A stretch of 64,000 bases of DNA from positions 227,570-291,569 of the forward strand of contig WTPW01000078.1 of assembly GCA_009809945.1 (NCBI GenBank), written 5' to 3'. Position 1 is the stretch's first letter, and the number at the start of each line of letters is the position of its first letter. The translations under genes and the position numbers were made by a program. This stretch comes from Gigaspora margarita. Its lineage: Eukaryota; Glomeromycota; Glomeromycetes; Diversisporales; Gigasporaceae. The notes under the pieces are model-generated. The model ran no database searches. It saw only the letters and a list, made by a program, of their open reading frames with translations, and was not told the DNA's origin. Positions 11,076 through 22,150 of the stretch are shown here, piece after piece.

Positions 11076-11310
11076 AAAACGTACCTATGGTGGGTTTGCA
11101 CTTATCATGATTTTATTGTGGTTTTTTTTGTTTTTTTTTTAGATTTTTCTGTTTTGTAAGGGCTGTGTTCATATAGGTTAGGGTTAGAGTTAGGGTTGGG
11201 AAGAGTTTTAAAGAGATGTAGAACATTTTACTTAGGACATCTCTTACCAATTAATTAGTCAGTTTTTGAGATAATGTATGTATAGGTATAAATTACCATA
11301 GGTGCGTTTT
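11076..11310. mobile_element. TIR element with telomere-like core
   Basis: The ends read AAAACGTACCTATGGTG and AAAACGCACCTATGGTA in opposite orientation. The middle holds GGTTAGGGTTAGAGTTAGGG (about 11178-11197). No clean TSD. No coding capacity. Confidence 0.65.
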
Positions 11311-12549
11311 AGTAAAAGTCCAAATAAAATAACTTTGAGTTATCAAAATCAACCAAAAATTAATTATTCTGTAAATTATCTGATCACTTTAACTTCAAAT
11401 TTCATGGTAAGTTATACATAGCCGCATCCATTAAATGACCAATTACCGTTACAAATGTGTTTTTCTGAGCATTTAGAAATTTGATAGGTGTACAAGCTGG
11501 TTTCCTGCAAAATTATGTCCAAAATATTATGTGCTACTTCCTCTCTTATGTAAGGATGTTCAACCCATTATCATGACATACAGTTTGAGATGGTACTAAA
11601 ATAAATTTATATCTTAAATAAAGCATCGTCGATAAAAAAAACTTATATGCCGATTTCGTGCATAAAAAAAATGAAATTCAATTAATTTGTTAATTTTTTT
11701 TATTCTAGCTTTCTCTCTCTATAATTGTATAGAATTAATACTTTCTAAATGTTTCATAGCATGGCAGAAACTACAGAAAACCATGGGTTTAATGAGTCAT
11801 GTGCCTCAAAATAAATACAGGTAATAAGCCGGTTATAAATATGTAGGTGACGGACGACATTAAATCAAATAACGTCAAAAATTACTAATCAAATTTCAAG
11901 AGTGCCCTATTACTGTATTACAATGTAAATATAGAGACACTTATAAGAATGTCTACACTATTTAACGCTTACTTTTAATGACCAATTCAAGTATCATTAT
12001 ATAATTATCCAGCATGGATAATGCTATCAAGTTCGTTTCTTCATTTTTCTATGACTATCACAATTGTTTTCTCGATATAGTCTCCCAACAATTACTTTTC
12101 TAGCGTAATCACTTCTTTATTATCCCACAAAGGATAGCCACCAAAACTAGTTATGTAATCACTACTTAAGATTTGATCCGAAGTTGAGTATTAATTTATT
12201 TAAACTACTCAAAGAATTTATTTAGTTACTACAAATATTAAATGAGATTACATTTAAATTGAGATATTTAGGCTCAAACTCAAATATAAGACATTATCCG
12301 GTTTAAAATATCCGGCATTAATAGATTGGTTCTATATATAAATGAGCCTTATTGTATAGTAAATGAAAAAAATAATATTAGACAAAGCATAAAAAAATTG
12401 GTTCCCCGGTCTAGTTCAAGGATAAAATAAATCAAAATTTTCTTGATTTTTTTTTAAGCGAGATAAGTAAAATTGTATTCTATAAACTTATATATTAGTC
12501 TATTGAACTGATACTTTTATATAATCTAGGTCTAAAAATCATATGTAAC
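11311..12549. other. Gene-free stretch
   Basis: Slightly less AT-rich than the flanks, with no open frame above background and no recognised repeat boundary. Kinase-like residues begin only after 12550. Confidence 0.45.
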
Positions 12550-12830
12550 ATACATCATTGATGGTGAACTTTGGATATATAGTTTATCTTATAATTCAAA
12601 AACTGATGAACATTCCATAGCATTTAGGTATGCTAAAGATAGATATATTTTATTATTAATTCAATAAAAATTTAAATTGAACCAACTCAAAAATACTGTA
12701 TATAATTTGATCTATGCTGAATTCATTATATGAATTATTTCATGTTGATTTCATAGCGGTAACATTTTTCATGCTAAAGGTACTTCATTTTTTTTCAGAT
12801 CTAGGATTATCTAATAAAAACAAAAATTAG
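12550..12830 (+). pseudogene. Relic of a TKL/SPS1-like kinase
   Basis: Pieces of a kinase can be read across shifting frames. A VALKSL-like stretch (SLSYNSKTDEHS) comes first, then YAKD, the usual N-lobe to hinge transition. Then comes a segment before the catalytic loop ending ELFHVDF, then SGNIFH (the HxDxHSGN loop with one base lost between DF and SGN), then SDLGLSNKN, the DLG motif after another frame change. Several stops intervene. The motif order and spacing fit the two kinase pseudogenes upstream, so this is probably an older third member of a local cluster. No start or end can be set. Confidence 0.6.
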
Positions 12831-14110
12831 TAAAATGTTATTACAAAAATAAAATCCATTAAATATATAATTTTAGCAATATATTGAACAGATGATTATC
12901 ATGTAATAATACACAAATTAGCCTTAACAACTATTTGATTTGTAATTAATGTTTACAGTCTATTCTTAATAATCTTCTTTTCGTTAATATGAATGGTGTT
13001 TACAAATCTTTTTTTCGTTAATATAAATGGGAATTTACAAGATTTTTAGATGCTTTTAATTTATGGTGCGAAATTCAAATTACAGAATTAAATTAACTTT
13101 TCTTCAAAAAATTATATAATTTATAAAGTATCTTTTTTAATAAAACCAACTGATATAACAAATATGCAGATTAAGGATGCTCTCAAGCATCTAATGTGAT
13201 TGACTAGTTATAGAGATCGTGCGGTTATTTTGCCGAAAATTCATGCAGCGAAATTCGGATATTAGGAGGTTTTAAAGTTAAAAAAAAAAAAGACGTATTT
13301 GAAAATAAATAGGAATTTGAAAAATCTTATTTATGTTTCAAGTTTTGAAATCGGAAAATGAAATAGAAGTGTTTGGAGATCCTCATTTCATGAAATCGGA
13401 AAATTTTGAAAGTACAATAACGATATCAATATTGTATATTACTTACAAAATAAAAGGAAGAAACTTTCGTTCAAAATTTTCAAAGCATTTTATTTTCTTC
13501 TAAATATTCGGATATTTTTAAGTTGTCGATAATCAAAAACTTGCGATAGCCATAGAGGATTTGCACAAATTAGGTGTGTTCAAACCCTAATTGAAAATTA
13601 TTATACTTATTTCGAAAATAAATACGTCACTAATTTCAACGTAAATTAGATTCCTGCATTTTAGCTTTGAAAGCCCTATTAAATTTTAGTCAATCAGCAC
13701 AATTCTATATTAAAAAAAGATGGTCTCTAATCTAATATGCAGAAGTTTGTCTTAGAGTGTTCTCAAGTACCTAAATCAATTGCTCTGAAATAAAATTTTA
13801 AATAGTCGGGAGTCAAACAAACTGATCAAGGTCGTTCTCAAGCGCTTCAATCAATGAGTCAAAAATGTCGGGGAAGAAATTTTATTTAGCGGAAAATATT
13901 TAAAATTAAGCGTGTTTATCATTAAGATGATTATGCGTAAATGATAAAGTTTATTACGCAATAAAAACATTTTTTTATTAGTAAAAGATATTAAATGAGT
14001 TTCATGCCAATCGACAAACTTTTACAACAAAATGTCTTCTTTTTTATACCTGTTTTGGAAAATTTTACAATCAATAGAGTATTCAAAAATATTGTTCATG
14101 CATGTCAACA
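12831..14110. other. Gene-free stretch
   Basis: No convincing gene. A 64-codon frame from 13995 (MSFMPIDKLL) runs into the tandem duplication and matches nothing recognisable. Confidence 0.4.
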
Positions 14111-14353
14111 GATCGAAAAGACAGGGAGCATTGGTCAGGGGACATACTACACGTGGGCCCGGTTACTCGCATCAAGGATCGATCGGTAAATGAAATCAAT
14201 GTCAGATCATAAATTCATGCAAAGTCAAAAGGACAAGAAGCGTTGGCCAAGGGACATATGACACGTGCCCGACCCGGCCCGGTTACACGCATCAAGAATC
14301 GGTCGGTAAATGAAATCAACGTCAGATCATAAATTCATGCAAAATCGAAAAAG
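14111..14353. repeat. Tandem duplication, about 120 bp x 2, with CACGTG sites
   Basis: Two diverged copies lie head to tail (about 14111-14232 and 14231-14353). Each has a CACGTG palindrome followed by GGCCCGGTTAC, then ATCAAG, TCGGTAAATGAAATCAA and GTCAGATCATAAATTCATGC. CACGTG is a typical bHLH-type binding site. The block lies directly upstream of a TATA-like sequence, so a duplicated promoter or enhancer element is possible. Confidence 0.7.
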
Positions 14354-14620
14354 CCACCAAACGACTAATATAAAAACCCAATTCATTTAACTTGCATTTT
14401 CTCAATCCAGCACTTCCCACCCGCAATGTAGTCTCCTGATTCTGCCATTTTCCTATTTAACAGCCGGCCTGCTTCGAGCAAGCGGGAAACCACCGGCTGA
14501 TGTTGCTTCTCACTCGCTCTGCTGTTACGATGATACCTGGCGCAATCTCACTTGCTAATCTTCCTGGAGCATATCATCATTTCAATTCAAATTATTTAAA
14601 ATTACTAATTACTTAAAATT
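14354..14620 (+). promoter_or_regulatory. GC-richer island with TATA-like box and hairpin; possible promoter or ncRNA
   Basis: ATATAAAAA at 14368-14376 is a plausible TATA box. About 85 bases on, CAGCCGG (14461-14467) pairs with CCGGCTG (14493-14499), with an inner TGCTTCGAGCA stem. A frame from 14461 passes an ATG at 14500 (MLLLTRSAVTMIPGAIS) and stops at 14616. The 38-codon product is not recognised. This could be a 5' UTR, a small exon or a structured RNA; the sequence alone does not decide. Confidence 0.35.
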
Positions 14621-14916
14621 ACCAATTCAATGTATTCTGCGGATTTAAAGTCCTTTAATTGAATTCATTTCCGGCACCTTTGGCTGTCCGGAATTATTCC
14701 AATCACATGACCAAATGACCACGCGCAACTATGCTTTTCGAGCAAGTTTGCCATGGATCTTTATTTTTGGCATCAAAGAATTACTATTGTACTTTTCGAA
14801 ATACAATAACAAATATTTTGTAACTTTAATGACGATTTGATAAATAATAGAAGAATACGTTCAAGTATCGATTTCAATGATTGATCATAATAAACTAGGT
14901 TAATGCACAGCATTTT

Positions 14917-15136
14917 GTGTCCGAAGCGCAATAACAACTAAGATCTAATTTCATTTTTTTGATACGACACAAATCAAAATAATACGATGCATCAAAAAGG
15001 TAACTATTATACACATGCGGACAGACACCAAATACAGAAGTTACATTTTTGATATTCCTATTATTTGATGCATCAAAAATGTAACTTTTGTATCCCTTAC
15101 GTAAACATATAAAGTCCTCCGCTACGCTTCGGACAA
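14917..15136. repeat. Putative TIR repeat with GTCCGAAGCG ends
   Basis: GTGTCCGAAGCGCAATAAC at the left and, on the opposite strand, TTGTCCGAAGCGTAGCGGAG at the right form short TIRs. Inside, GATGCATCAAAAA...GTAACT occurs twice as a direct repeat. The right-hand block AAGTCCTCCGCTAC recurs at about 43795. The 86-codon minus frame here lies in repeat sequence and is probably not a gene. Confidence 0.4.
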
Positions 15137-15571
15137 TAAGCACTAGTATGATCACTCACTAATCTCATCGAAAATAATACTTGAAAAGATTTTAATTACG
15201 TCATAAATTGCATATTTGAATTTTTTCAATAAAATTTTATGTAAATATAATTATACTTAAGTACTTTTACGTTCACTTGTTAATCACATTGAGATTGATG
15301 TTTGAGAACGATCCAAATGAGTTTACACTTCACTGAAAAATCTGGAGGTGCGAGGCCATCTTTTTTTTTCGTAGAATTAACGCTGATTAGCTAAAGTTGC
15401 TTATTAATAGAGTATAAAAAGAAGTTGTTCAAGCACTTTGCTTTATGTCATGGATCTTCAACGAAATTGTAATTGCTTTTTATATTAGAAACTTTTATTG
15501 CAAATAAAAATCCCAGGAAACCCAAAGAGCAAAGCTTGCCCATAATTATTATCTTCTAACTTTTTTGTTTA

Positions 15572-15799
15572 ATGCAGCAATTCATCTTTTTTTTTTTACT
15601 AAAAAAAATTTTAGCATTCATTTTACTATTGCTTGCATTGGTTTTTTTCGAAGCCAAAGGCGCAACAAGTTGCGAATATCGTTGCTGTAACAGCATACGA
15701 ATATTTGTAAAATCTGTAAAGGAGAGTTTGGCATTTTGTGTTGTCGAAATTACAATTATTTTTGAAGTGTTGCTGAAGAAAGTTTTGCTTGTTGGATAG
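15572..15799 (+). CDS. Candidate small secreted peptide, 75 aa
   Basis: A 75-residue frame with a hydrophobic N-terminus (residues about 4-26: FIFFFLLKK then ILAFILLLLALVFF), then EAKGATSCEYRCCNS. It resembles a signal peptide with possible cleavage near AKG-A followed by a Cys-containing mature peptide (C33, C37, C38 and a later Cys). TATAAAAAG lies at 15412-15420, about 150 bp upstream of the ATG. The product is not recognised, the T-run coding for FFF may be chance, and the downstream half is not clearly protein-like. If real it would be a short secreted protein; no function is assigned. Confidence 0.25.
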   Translation: MQQFIFFFLLKKILAFILLLLALVFFEAKGATSCEYRCCNSIRIFVKSVKESLAFCVVEITIIFEVLLKKVLLVG

Positions 15800-15851
15800 C
15801 CTCTTTTTTTTTTTTTTTGCTACGACTTTCTGAAGACATAATGATAATAAA

Positions 15852-16067
15852 TGTCGGGGATGATGCTGAAATCGGATGATCCTGAAATTTTTATTTATTT
15901 TGATATGAAATTTTAAAATTTTTTTGAGATGTTTTTTTATTTTTGTCTTATAGGGTTAGGGTAAGGTTTGGGTATAGATTTGATATTTAAAGAGTATATG
16001 TGGATTTTAGCAGGGCTTATAGTTTCAAATCAAGACCCCAAATCCGATTTCAGCATCATCCCCGACA
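15852..16067. mobile_element. TIR element, 216 bp, with telomere-like core
   Basis: The two ends are identical inverted repeats for about 25 bases, starting TGTCGGGGATGATGCTGAAA. TAGGGTTAGGGTAAGG lies in the middle (about 15951-15966). The flanks are both ATAAA-rich with an imperfect duplication only. Confidence 0.85.
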
Positions 16068-16214
16068 ATAAATAAAGCAAGGATGGTAATCACGAGGAAA
16101 TTGCTTGATAACACTCTTATTGGCTGGATTTTCAGATCTACACGTGAATGTTAACCATGAGTTCAGCGTTGGAAGAGCATTGCTCATATGTCAAAAACAG
16201 CGTTGGTATTTGGA

Positions 16215-16413
16215 AGGTGGCAAAGTGGTGGCAGAAAAAATTCGCAGTCGCCGACCACTTCCGGTCTGATAATACAAATTACGTATTACGTTGAAACGAG
16301 TATAAATCTTTTAAATGTGGACTAATAATCTTTTAAACATAATACGTAATTTGTATTATCAGGTCGGAGTTCACATCATTGCGAATTTTTTTTCTGCCAC
16401 CACTTTGTCACCT
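16215..16413. mobile_element. Foldback MITE, 199 bp, 9-bp TSD (7/9)
   Basis: The arms start AGGTGGCAAAGTGGTGGCAG and AGGTGACAAAGTGGTGGCAG. They continue, with a small mismatched block, into ACAAATTACGTATTA, giving arms of about 80 bp. The flanks are GTATTTGGA (16206-16214) and GCATTAGGA (16414-16422), a decayed 9-bp duplication that suggests a Mutator-like origin. Confidence 0.75.
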
Positions 16414-17337
16414 GCATTAGGACTATATCAAATGAAAGTTTTATTTGGACTTGAAAAAAATATGGACATGGAATAATCCAAATAGTGTCCATGTCCATAT
16501 CTTTTTTACTGAAATGTTTCTTAATTTTAGGGGACGTTTAAAACGGAGATAATTTATATAAATTCATATTTTACATTGTTAGCTTTAGGGTTAGAGTCAT
16601 TTTAGTTTAGAGCCAGGCTTGAATTAAATTGCCTTCCCTTAATGCCCAAGGTAGGTTTAGATTGACGTTTATTTTGCTTTCCACGTTTTTTACTTTAAAA
16701 TTTCAATGGTCTGTCATCACGTGATTTATATCCGACCTCTAATTTTAGTTAGAGCTTCGATCCTATTTTTGACAGGAAATCCGAATTCTATTAAATCCAG
16801 ATTGAATCTGTATTAGATTACATATAAAGCTAGCTTTGTAGCACATCCTTAGACCCATTATTTAAGTTATTTGACCAATCCGAGTAAAAATCTCTGATCT
16901 GGATATCTGAATCTGTCTAGATTTAATGATCAATTCGGATGCTCTAATTTTAGCCTTCTATTCGGAATGTTTCGGAACTGAAAGCTTATCATTATGCGTT
17001 TGAGTCCATATTTTGTCAACACAGGTCAAAAAAGTTGCTATTAAGCAACATCACTAAAATATGATCTTTAAAGTAACTTTCTAACACTATTTTGAAACTA
17101 GAAATGATGTTTGGACGATTGGTTACTTGTATAATGTTATTTTCTTAAAAAAAAAAAAAAAACTCTATAAATTAGTTACCCGGGCAATTGATTTACATCT
17201 ACCTTTTCATCGCAATTATGAACTATTTTCGACTATATAATTAAAAATCGCACCCATTACCCAATTAATTCTCTATTATATAATATATATATTGTTAAAA
17301 CATTTGGTTTTATTGGTATTATTTTTCTCGACATTGT
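16414..17337. other. Gene-free stretch with a small palindrome
   Basis: ATATGGACATGGA and TCCATGTCCATAT form a hairpin at about 16468-16502. TTTAGGGTTAGAG at about 16573 is another telomere-like block, without defined TIRs. No gene seen. Confidence 0.5.
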
Positions 17338-17345
17338 CTTCAGAC

Positions 17346-17584
17346 TAGTGTTCCAATCGAAAATCTTTTGTTGGCAACTAATTAATTGATTAATAGATTA
17401 GTTGTTTTTAATATAGAATTATCAAACATTATAATCAAAAGAGTTTAACTAAGAATTCCAATATCATATTCAAGCTATTTTGATATACTAACTAATCGAT
17501 TAGTTAATTAATTGATTAATCGATTAGTCGATTAGTTGACTTTTAACCAACTTTTTTAAAAAAAATAATCGATTTGGAACACTA
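17346..17584. mobile_element. hAT-like MITE, 239 bp
   Basis: The TIRs read TAGTGTTCCAATCGAAAATC and TAGTGTTCCAAATCGATTAT. CTTCAGAC (17338-17345) and TTTCCGAC (17585-17592) are a 6/8 target duplication. Inside are many degenerate CGATTAGTTG words in both orientations, like the larger element at 30696-31134. Confidence 0.75.
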
Positions 17585-17592
17585 TTTCCGAC

Positions 17593-19043
17593 ATTATTTG
17601 CCCATTATATAACACACATTCACAAAAATTACTGTTAATTGCTAGATTTAACAGAAATCTTATGAGAAAAAAAAAAAAGAATATAAATTTGTAAACATTC
17701 TTGTAATAATTTTAAGTGATACCACACGAATCGAATTTTTCTAAAATCCTTATCATGCAATTGGTAATATATAAGAAATCTTAAACACATTGACATATTT
17801 ATTATGAAGAATAAGGAGAAAAAAAAAATGAATAAAGAAATAAATAATTCTTAACTTTAAAAAGATGATTCGGACTATCTAATATCTAGGTAAAAAGGAG
17901 ATTATGTTTTTTTGTAAGAATAATACTTAATTAGAAATGAAATTTTGAAATAGTCATTCTTATTAATCAATTGTTTAGTTTGAAAATAAAATTTTGAAAA
18001 GTTAATCAATAGATTATTTCAATTAACATTATTACTAAATAAATGTCTTTTTGATGATGCGACTACATTTTCATTCAATTTTTAAAAGGAGAGTGTCATG
18101 ATAACATATACAGTATTAAAGGACCCATGCATAAACCAATTGCTCGATCACCCTATAATAAATGCTTATTAAGCTTATTAATACTTATTAATAGTAACAT
18201 TATAAGATCACCTTGCAAAAGATTATAAAAAGATTATGAATGAATGATGAAAAGATAATCATCATACTTTACCGTTTTGAAAATAAATGATTTATATAAA
18301 TTAGAATCATCATATTGCATATAGCATATAATAGTTCATTTTTAATTTGCCTATCTAAATAATCAACCGAAATGAGAAAATCGGGATTAACCATCCAAAT
18401 AAAGATTATATATAAAAAAAAAAAAAAATAAAAAATTAACACTTTACCAAGTTCATGTGGTCTTTAAATAAACTTAAAATTTTAAAGTTTCATTTACTTC
18501 CGTAACTTTGAACACAGATTTATAATTTGAGAAACCATACCTTAAATCATAATCAACGATCAACGAATCAACATAGCTTAATAAACAATTTCAGTAATTT
18601 GATCATTATGTAATCGTCGTGTACAAGTGATTAATTGATAATTTTGACAAATATAAATTAGGGTTTAAATTATAAGAAAATGATAGACCACTTAGAAAAT
18701 AATTTATGAAATATCGGAAGCTTATCGACTTATAAAGATGTTCATATATAATTTATAATGTTACACCATTTGAATTTTTTGAATTATTTTGAATAATTTG
18801 AATTATTTTGAATTATTTGAATTATTTGAATTATTTGAATTCGATAAACTTACTTTCATACAATACTTAGGTACGTAAGTATGTATGTGTGTAAGTAAAT
18901 GCGTGCAACGTAGTAATTAACCTTGAATATTTATTTTCATTTACATTAAACATTAATAAGAAAAATTCATTTGCAATTTAAAATGATTTGTACAAAAATT
19001 AGGATACATTAAGAAATAATACGAGTGGTAATAATATTATCAA
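17593..19043. other. Gene-free stretch downstream of the methyltransferase
   Basis: No gene. A GAATTATTT-type short tandem repeat lies at about 18772-18842, and a GTAC/GTATGT-rich run at about 18868-18900. Confidence 0.55.
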
Positions 19044-20154
19044 TTATTCAACCACTTTTTGACCGTATATTCTTATGTATCTTGTAGAAGTTTTTAAATC
19101 GTTGACTTCTTTTTGAAATGTTCGAATAAGGAGATCAAAATCTTTTTCAGAGATGCCCATAAGTTCCGATAGAGTCTTTTTCGATTGTTCCCATGTTGTA
19201 GTAATATTTTGTAATAAAAGAGGACCAACTTTTCCACCCCCTTTTCCTAAAGTAACCTTCTTTTCTTCTCTTCGTATTACAGTAATTTTGTTCGTACTTC
19301 GTAGATAATCCTCGAATCGTGGATTTAGTATTAGATCGATATTTTTAGATTTAAGATATTCGTGGTCTACATAATAAAATTTATGATATAAATATATATA
19401 TATATATAATTAATATATATATTTATTTATTAATTTTCAAAATTTTATGTTTTTTTTTAATCGCATTTGCATTTACATTTGAATTTGAATTTGAATTTGA
19501 AATTGAAAAATACATACACACCGACTCCAATTGAGTAGTAGAAGAACCTTTTGGAGCATATTGATTAGTACAATCCATTATTTCTATCCAACCACCAGGT
19601 TTACAAACTCTAACAATTTCATTTGCAACTTTATCTAACCATTGCTTTTCGGTAAAAGATAAAAATCTCATATAAACTAGATCAAAAGTATCAGGATCAA
19701 AAGGTAAACCATCTAAAACATCAGCTTTTAAGAAAGTGACATTTGTATTTTCAACTCTTCTATCAAATCTTGAATGAGTATCAATAGCAGTAAAAAGACT
19801 CCAAGTAAATTCTTTTGCTAAATCAATAGTCCAAGTTCCATCACCACAACCAATTTCTAATACTCTAGCTCTTCCTTTTCTTAATAAATCATCAACAGGA
19901 GAACTAAAATTATTTTGCCATATGTATCTATGTATATTATGTTGTAATTGTGAATGCGTGATTATGTCATCAGTATCGTGAAGAGGATATTTTAAATTCT
20001 CATCTTCGTTAAATATAGGTAATGTAGGTATTACAGATTTTTTTGAGAATCTATTAGTTCGTTTTTCTACTGTAGGAAGGTTGTCTTGCGTGACATGTTC
20101 TTCACCACTTTCAAGTTTATTATTTGAATTTGAACGACAACTACAATTTCCCAT
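19044..20154 (-). CDS. SAM-dependent methyltransferase, two exons, 319 aa
   Basis: A class I S-adenosylmethionine methyltransferase. Exon 1 is complement(19518..20154) and exon 2 is complement(19044..19366). The 151-bp intron has a GTATGT donor and a TATGTAG acceptor, and joins QLESV to YHEYLKS in frame (960 nt in total). Motif I is VLEIGCGDGTW (98-108), the acidic residue of the next strand is in TAIDTH (122-127), then FLKADVLDGLPF (141-152), FDLVYMRF (157-164) and PGGWIEIMD (186-194). The C-terminal exon holds YLRSTNKITVIRREEKK and a glycine-rich GKGGGKVG loop, then a helical tail ending IYGQKVVE. The N-terminus MGNCSC fits myristoylation at Gly2 with possible palmitoylation at Cys4/Cys6, suggesting a membrane-associated enzyme; residues 7-55 look disordered. 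Unspliced reading of exon 1 adds a false Asn/Ser-rich tail from an AATTTG repeat. The methyl acceptor is unknown. It is the only intact gene in the window. Confidence 0.9.
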
Positions 20155-20260
20155 TGAAAAATTTTAAAAAAATTAAACAATCGAGAATTATTCGAAAAAA
20201 ACGAAAAATGGAATAAAAAAAATATATATATATTTTTTTATAAGGAGATAAGGAGTGAAA
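20155..20260 (-). promoter_or_regulatory. Probable 5' UTR and AT-rich promoter of the methyltransferase
   Basis: Read on the minus strand, a TATAAAAAAATATATATA run lies about 65-90 bases upstream of the ATG and could serve as a TATA element. No other motif is clear. Confidence 0.3.
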
Positions 20261-22004
20261 AAAAAAATGTGGAGAATCTTTTTTTTAAAATATTAAATAA
20301 AAAAATTTCAAATTAACCAGATCGAAATTTGGTCATCAACTTTACTAAGTGAGTTAATCTGCAAGGGATTATTCGCATGGTAATGTTTTTCAACATATAT
20401 GGAATGGAAGTACGTATGTACCAATAATAAACATTAAAGGATAAACTTTGCCCCCGTCACTGATGTTAAAAAAAAAACAAATGTGATAAATTCGTAATTC
20501 GTAAATCATTACGAAACTATTGTTAATTTTATTATTATTATGATGATAAAAAAATGCTTGATTGAATGAATCATTGATTTTTTTTTTATTTATGATATTT
20601 TGTAAATGTAAATTGTGAAATTGTGAAATTGTGAAATTGTGACTAGTGTGAAATAATTTAAATAAACTTTTTTAGCTGTTAGTTTATGTTAGTAATGTTA
20701 GTACAGTACATGTAGTACTTACTTACGTACAAACTTACTTATATAAATTTATAATAAAAGATAAAAATTTATGATAATTGATTGAATAAGCTTAATAATG
20801 AGTAACATTATATGATTGCTTAAATGTTTCAGTAACAAATATTAATAAAAAATTTTTTTGATAATAACAGTAATATTATAATAGTAATAACACGCATATA
20901 TTTTAAATTAAACATGATAAAAACATTAGATTTTATTTAAGTATATTATATAAAAAACACGATTTTTAATCAATTTTCTTAGGATCAATTAAATGCAGAT
21001 TAGTAAGTATTTGGAATTTTATATATGTATTGGGAATGAAAATAATTTCACAAAACGACTCAAATAGTATCTAAGAATTTTTGAACTCTAAAAGGTATAT
21101 ATGCAATTTACACGAAACTGTTGGTGGTTACCGAGAATTTTTTTTTAATGCATGGAGCGCATGTTAATTTATTTATATGCAATTACAGAATTACTGATCT
21201 TTTGTATTTTGGAAGAAGTTCATTGGATTTAAAATGCACTGTTTTAGGTATAATTGAACTGCATGTAACAATCATTCTTGTTTTTTGTCCAACTTTGATA
21301 TCAAAGAAAATCGGGTGTAAATTCCGATTATTTCTTTCTAGATTTAAAAAAAAAAAAAAAAAATTCTTCGAAATTTAAAAAGAACCTGTGAATTATTCAA
21401 TTATTTCTTAATCCAAATATATGTTGTGATTATTCATAAATGGAAAATGGTATTACATCTAATTTCGGACAATCATTATTTTAATAATAAAACATTACAA
21501 AAACAAACATTGTAAAACCTGTTACAACTTATTATTTACCGAAATTCCCCAAGAAGTTTCTAAAAATGAATTAAAGAACTTGGGTTTTTTACTGCGGTAG
21601 GTGCCGATTAATTCCATGTCTTTGGAATATTAAATTATACTGTAGTAAATTTTGTTATATAAAACATTCCTGAAAGGGAAATACAATGATTGTTCGTATT
21701 TCCATGCATTTTTTAGTGATTAAAGTGATTAAAGTGATTAACAAGGGGAAAAAAAAATAAGTTCTTTGTCAGCCTTGACTTTTTTTTTTTTTTTTTTTTT
21801 TTTTCTTTGTTCAAAAGATATTCTGTAGTATCAGATATGAAACGTGTGAGCACGTTCCATAATTTTAGAATTATTTAAATTATTATACATAGTTATTTAT
21901 AGTGGTGACACATAAATAAATACCTGATCTACGTTCGTAAGTACAGTAACATACATACAAGATACCAGATACAGTACAGTACCAGGTACTATATGTTACT
22001 AATG
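20261..22004. other. Gene-free stretch
   Basis: No gene. GTGAAATTGT-type short tandem repeats lie at 20608-20642, a 24-base T-run at about 21781-21804, and a GATTAAAGT repeat near 21717-21740. The 85-codon frame at 21121 is a low-complexity accident ending in a poly-Lys run. Confidence 0.6.
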
Positions 22005-22150
22005 TCCTATACGTTATTATACGTTATTATACGTTATTATACGTTATTATACGTACGTCTTATACGTTATCTGTTATTATACGTCTATATCTGATATTAT
22101 ATTATACGTCTATATTATACATTATCTGTTATTATACGTCTATTACATAT
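22005..22150. repeat. Tandem array of ATACGTTATT-type units
   Basis: About five exact 11-base steps (TTATACGTTAT) are followed by degenerate TATACGTC and TCTGTTATTA variants. Units alternate with ACGTACGT words. Confidence 0.85.

Noticed and set aside
14895..15155. 86-codon minus frame with several Cys
   Set aside because: It coincides with a putative TIR repeat and its internal direct repeat; no start context or splice partner.
19423..19517. C-terminal tail of the unspliced methyltransferase frame
   Set aside because: This is intron with an AATTTG simple repeat; a consensus GTATGT donor precedes it and the downstream exon joins in frame.
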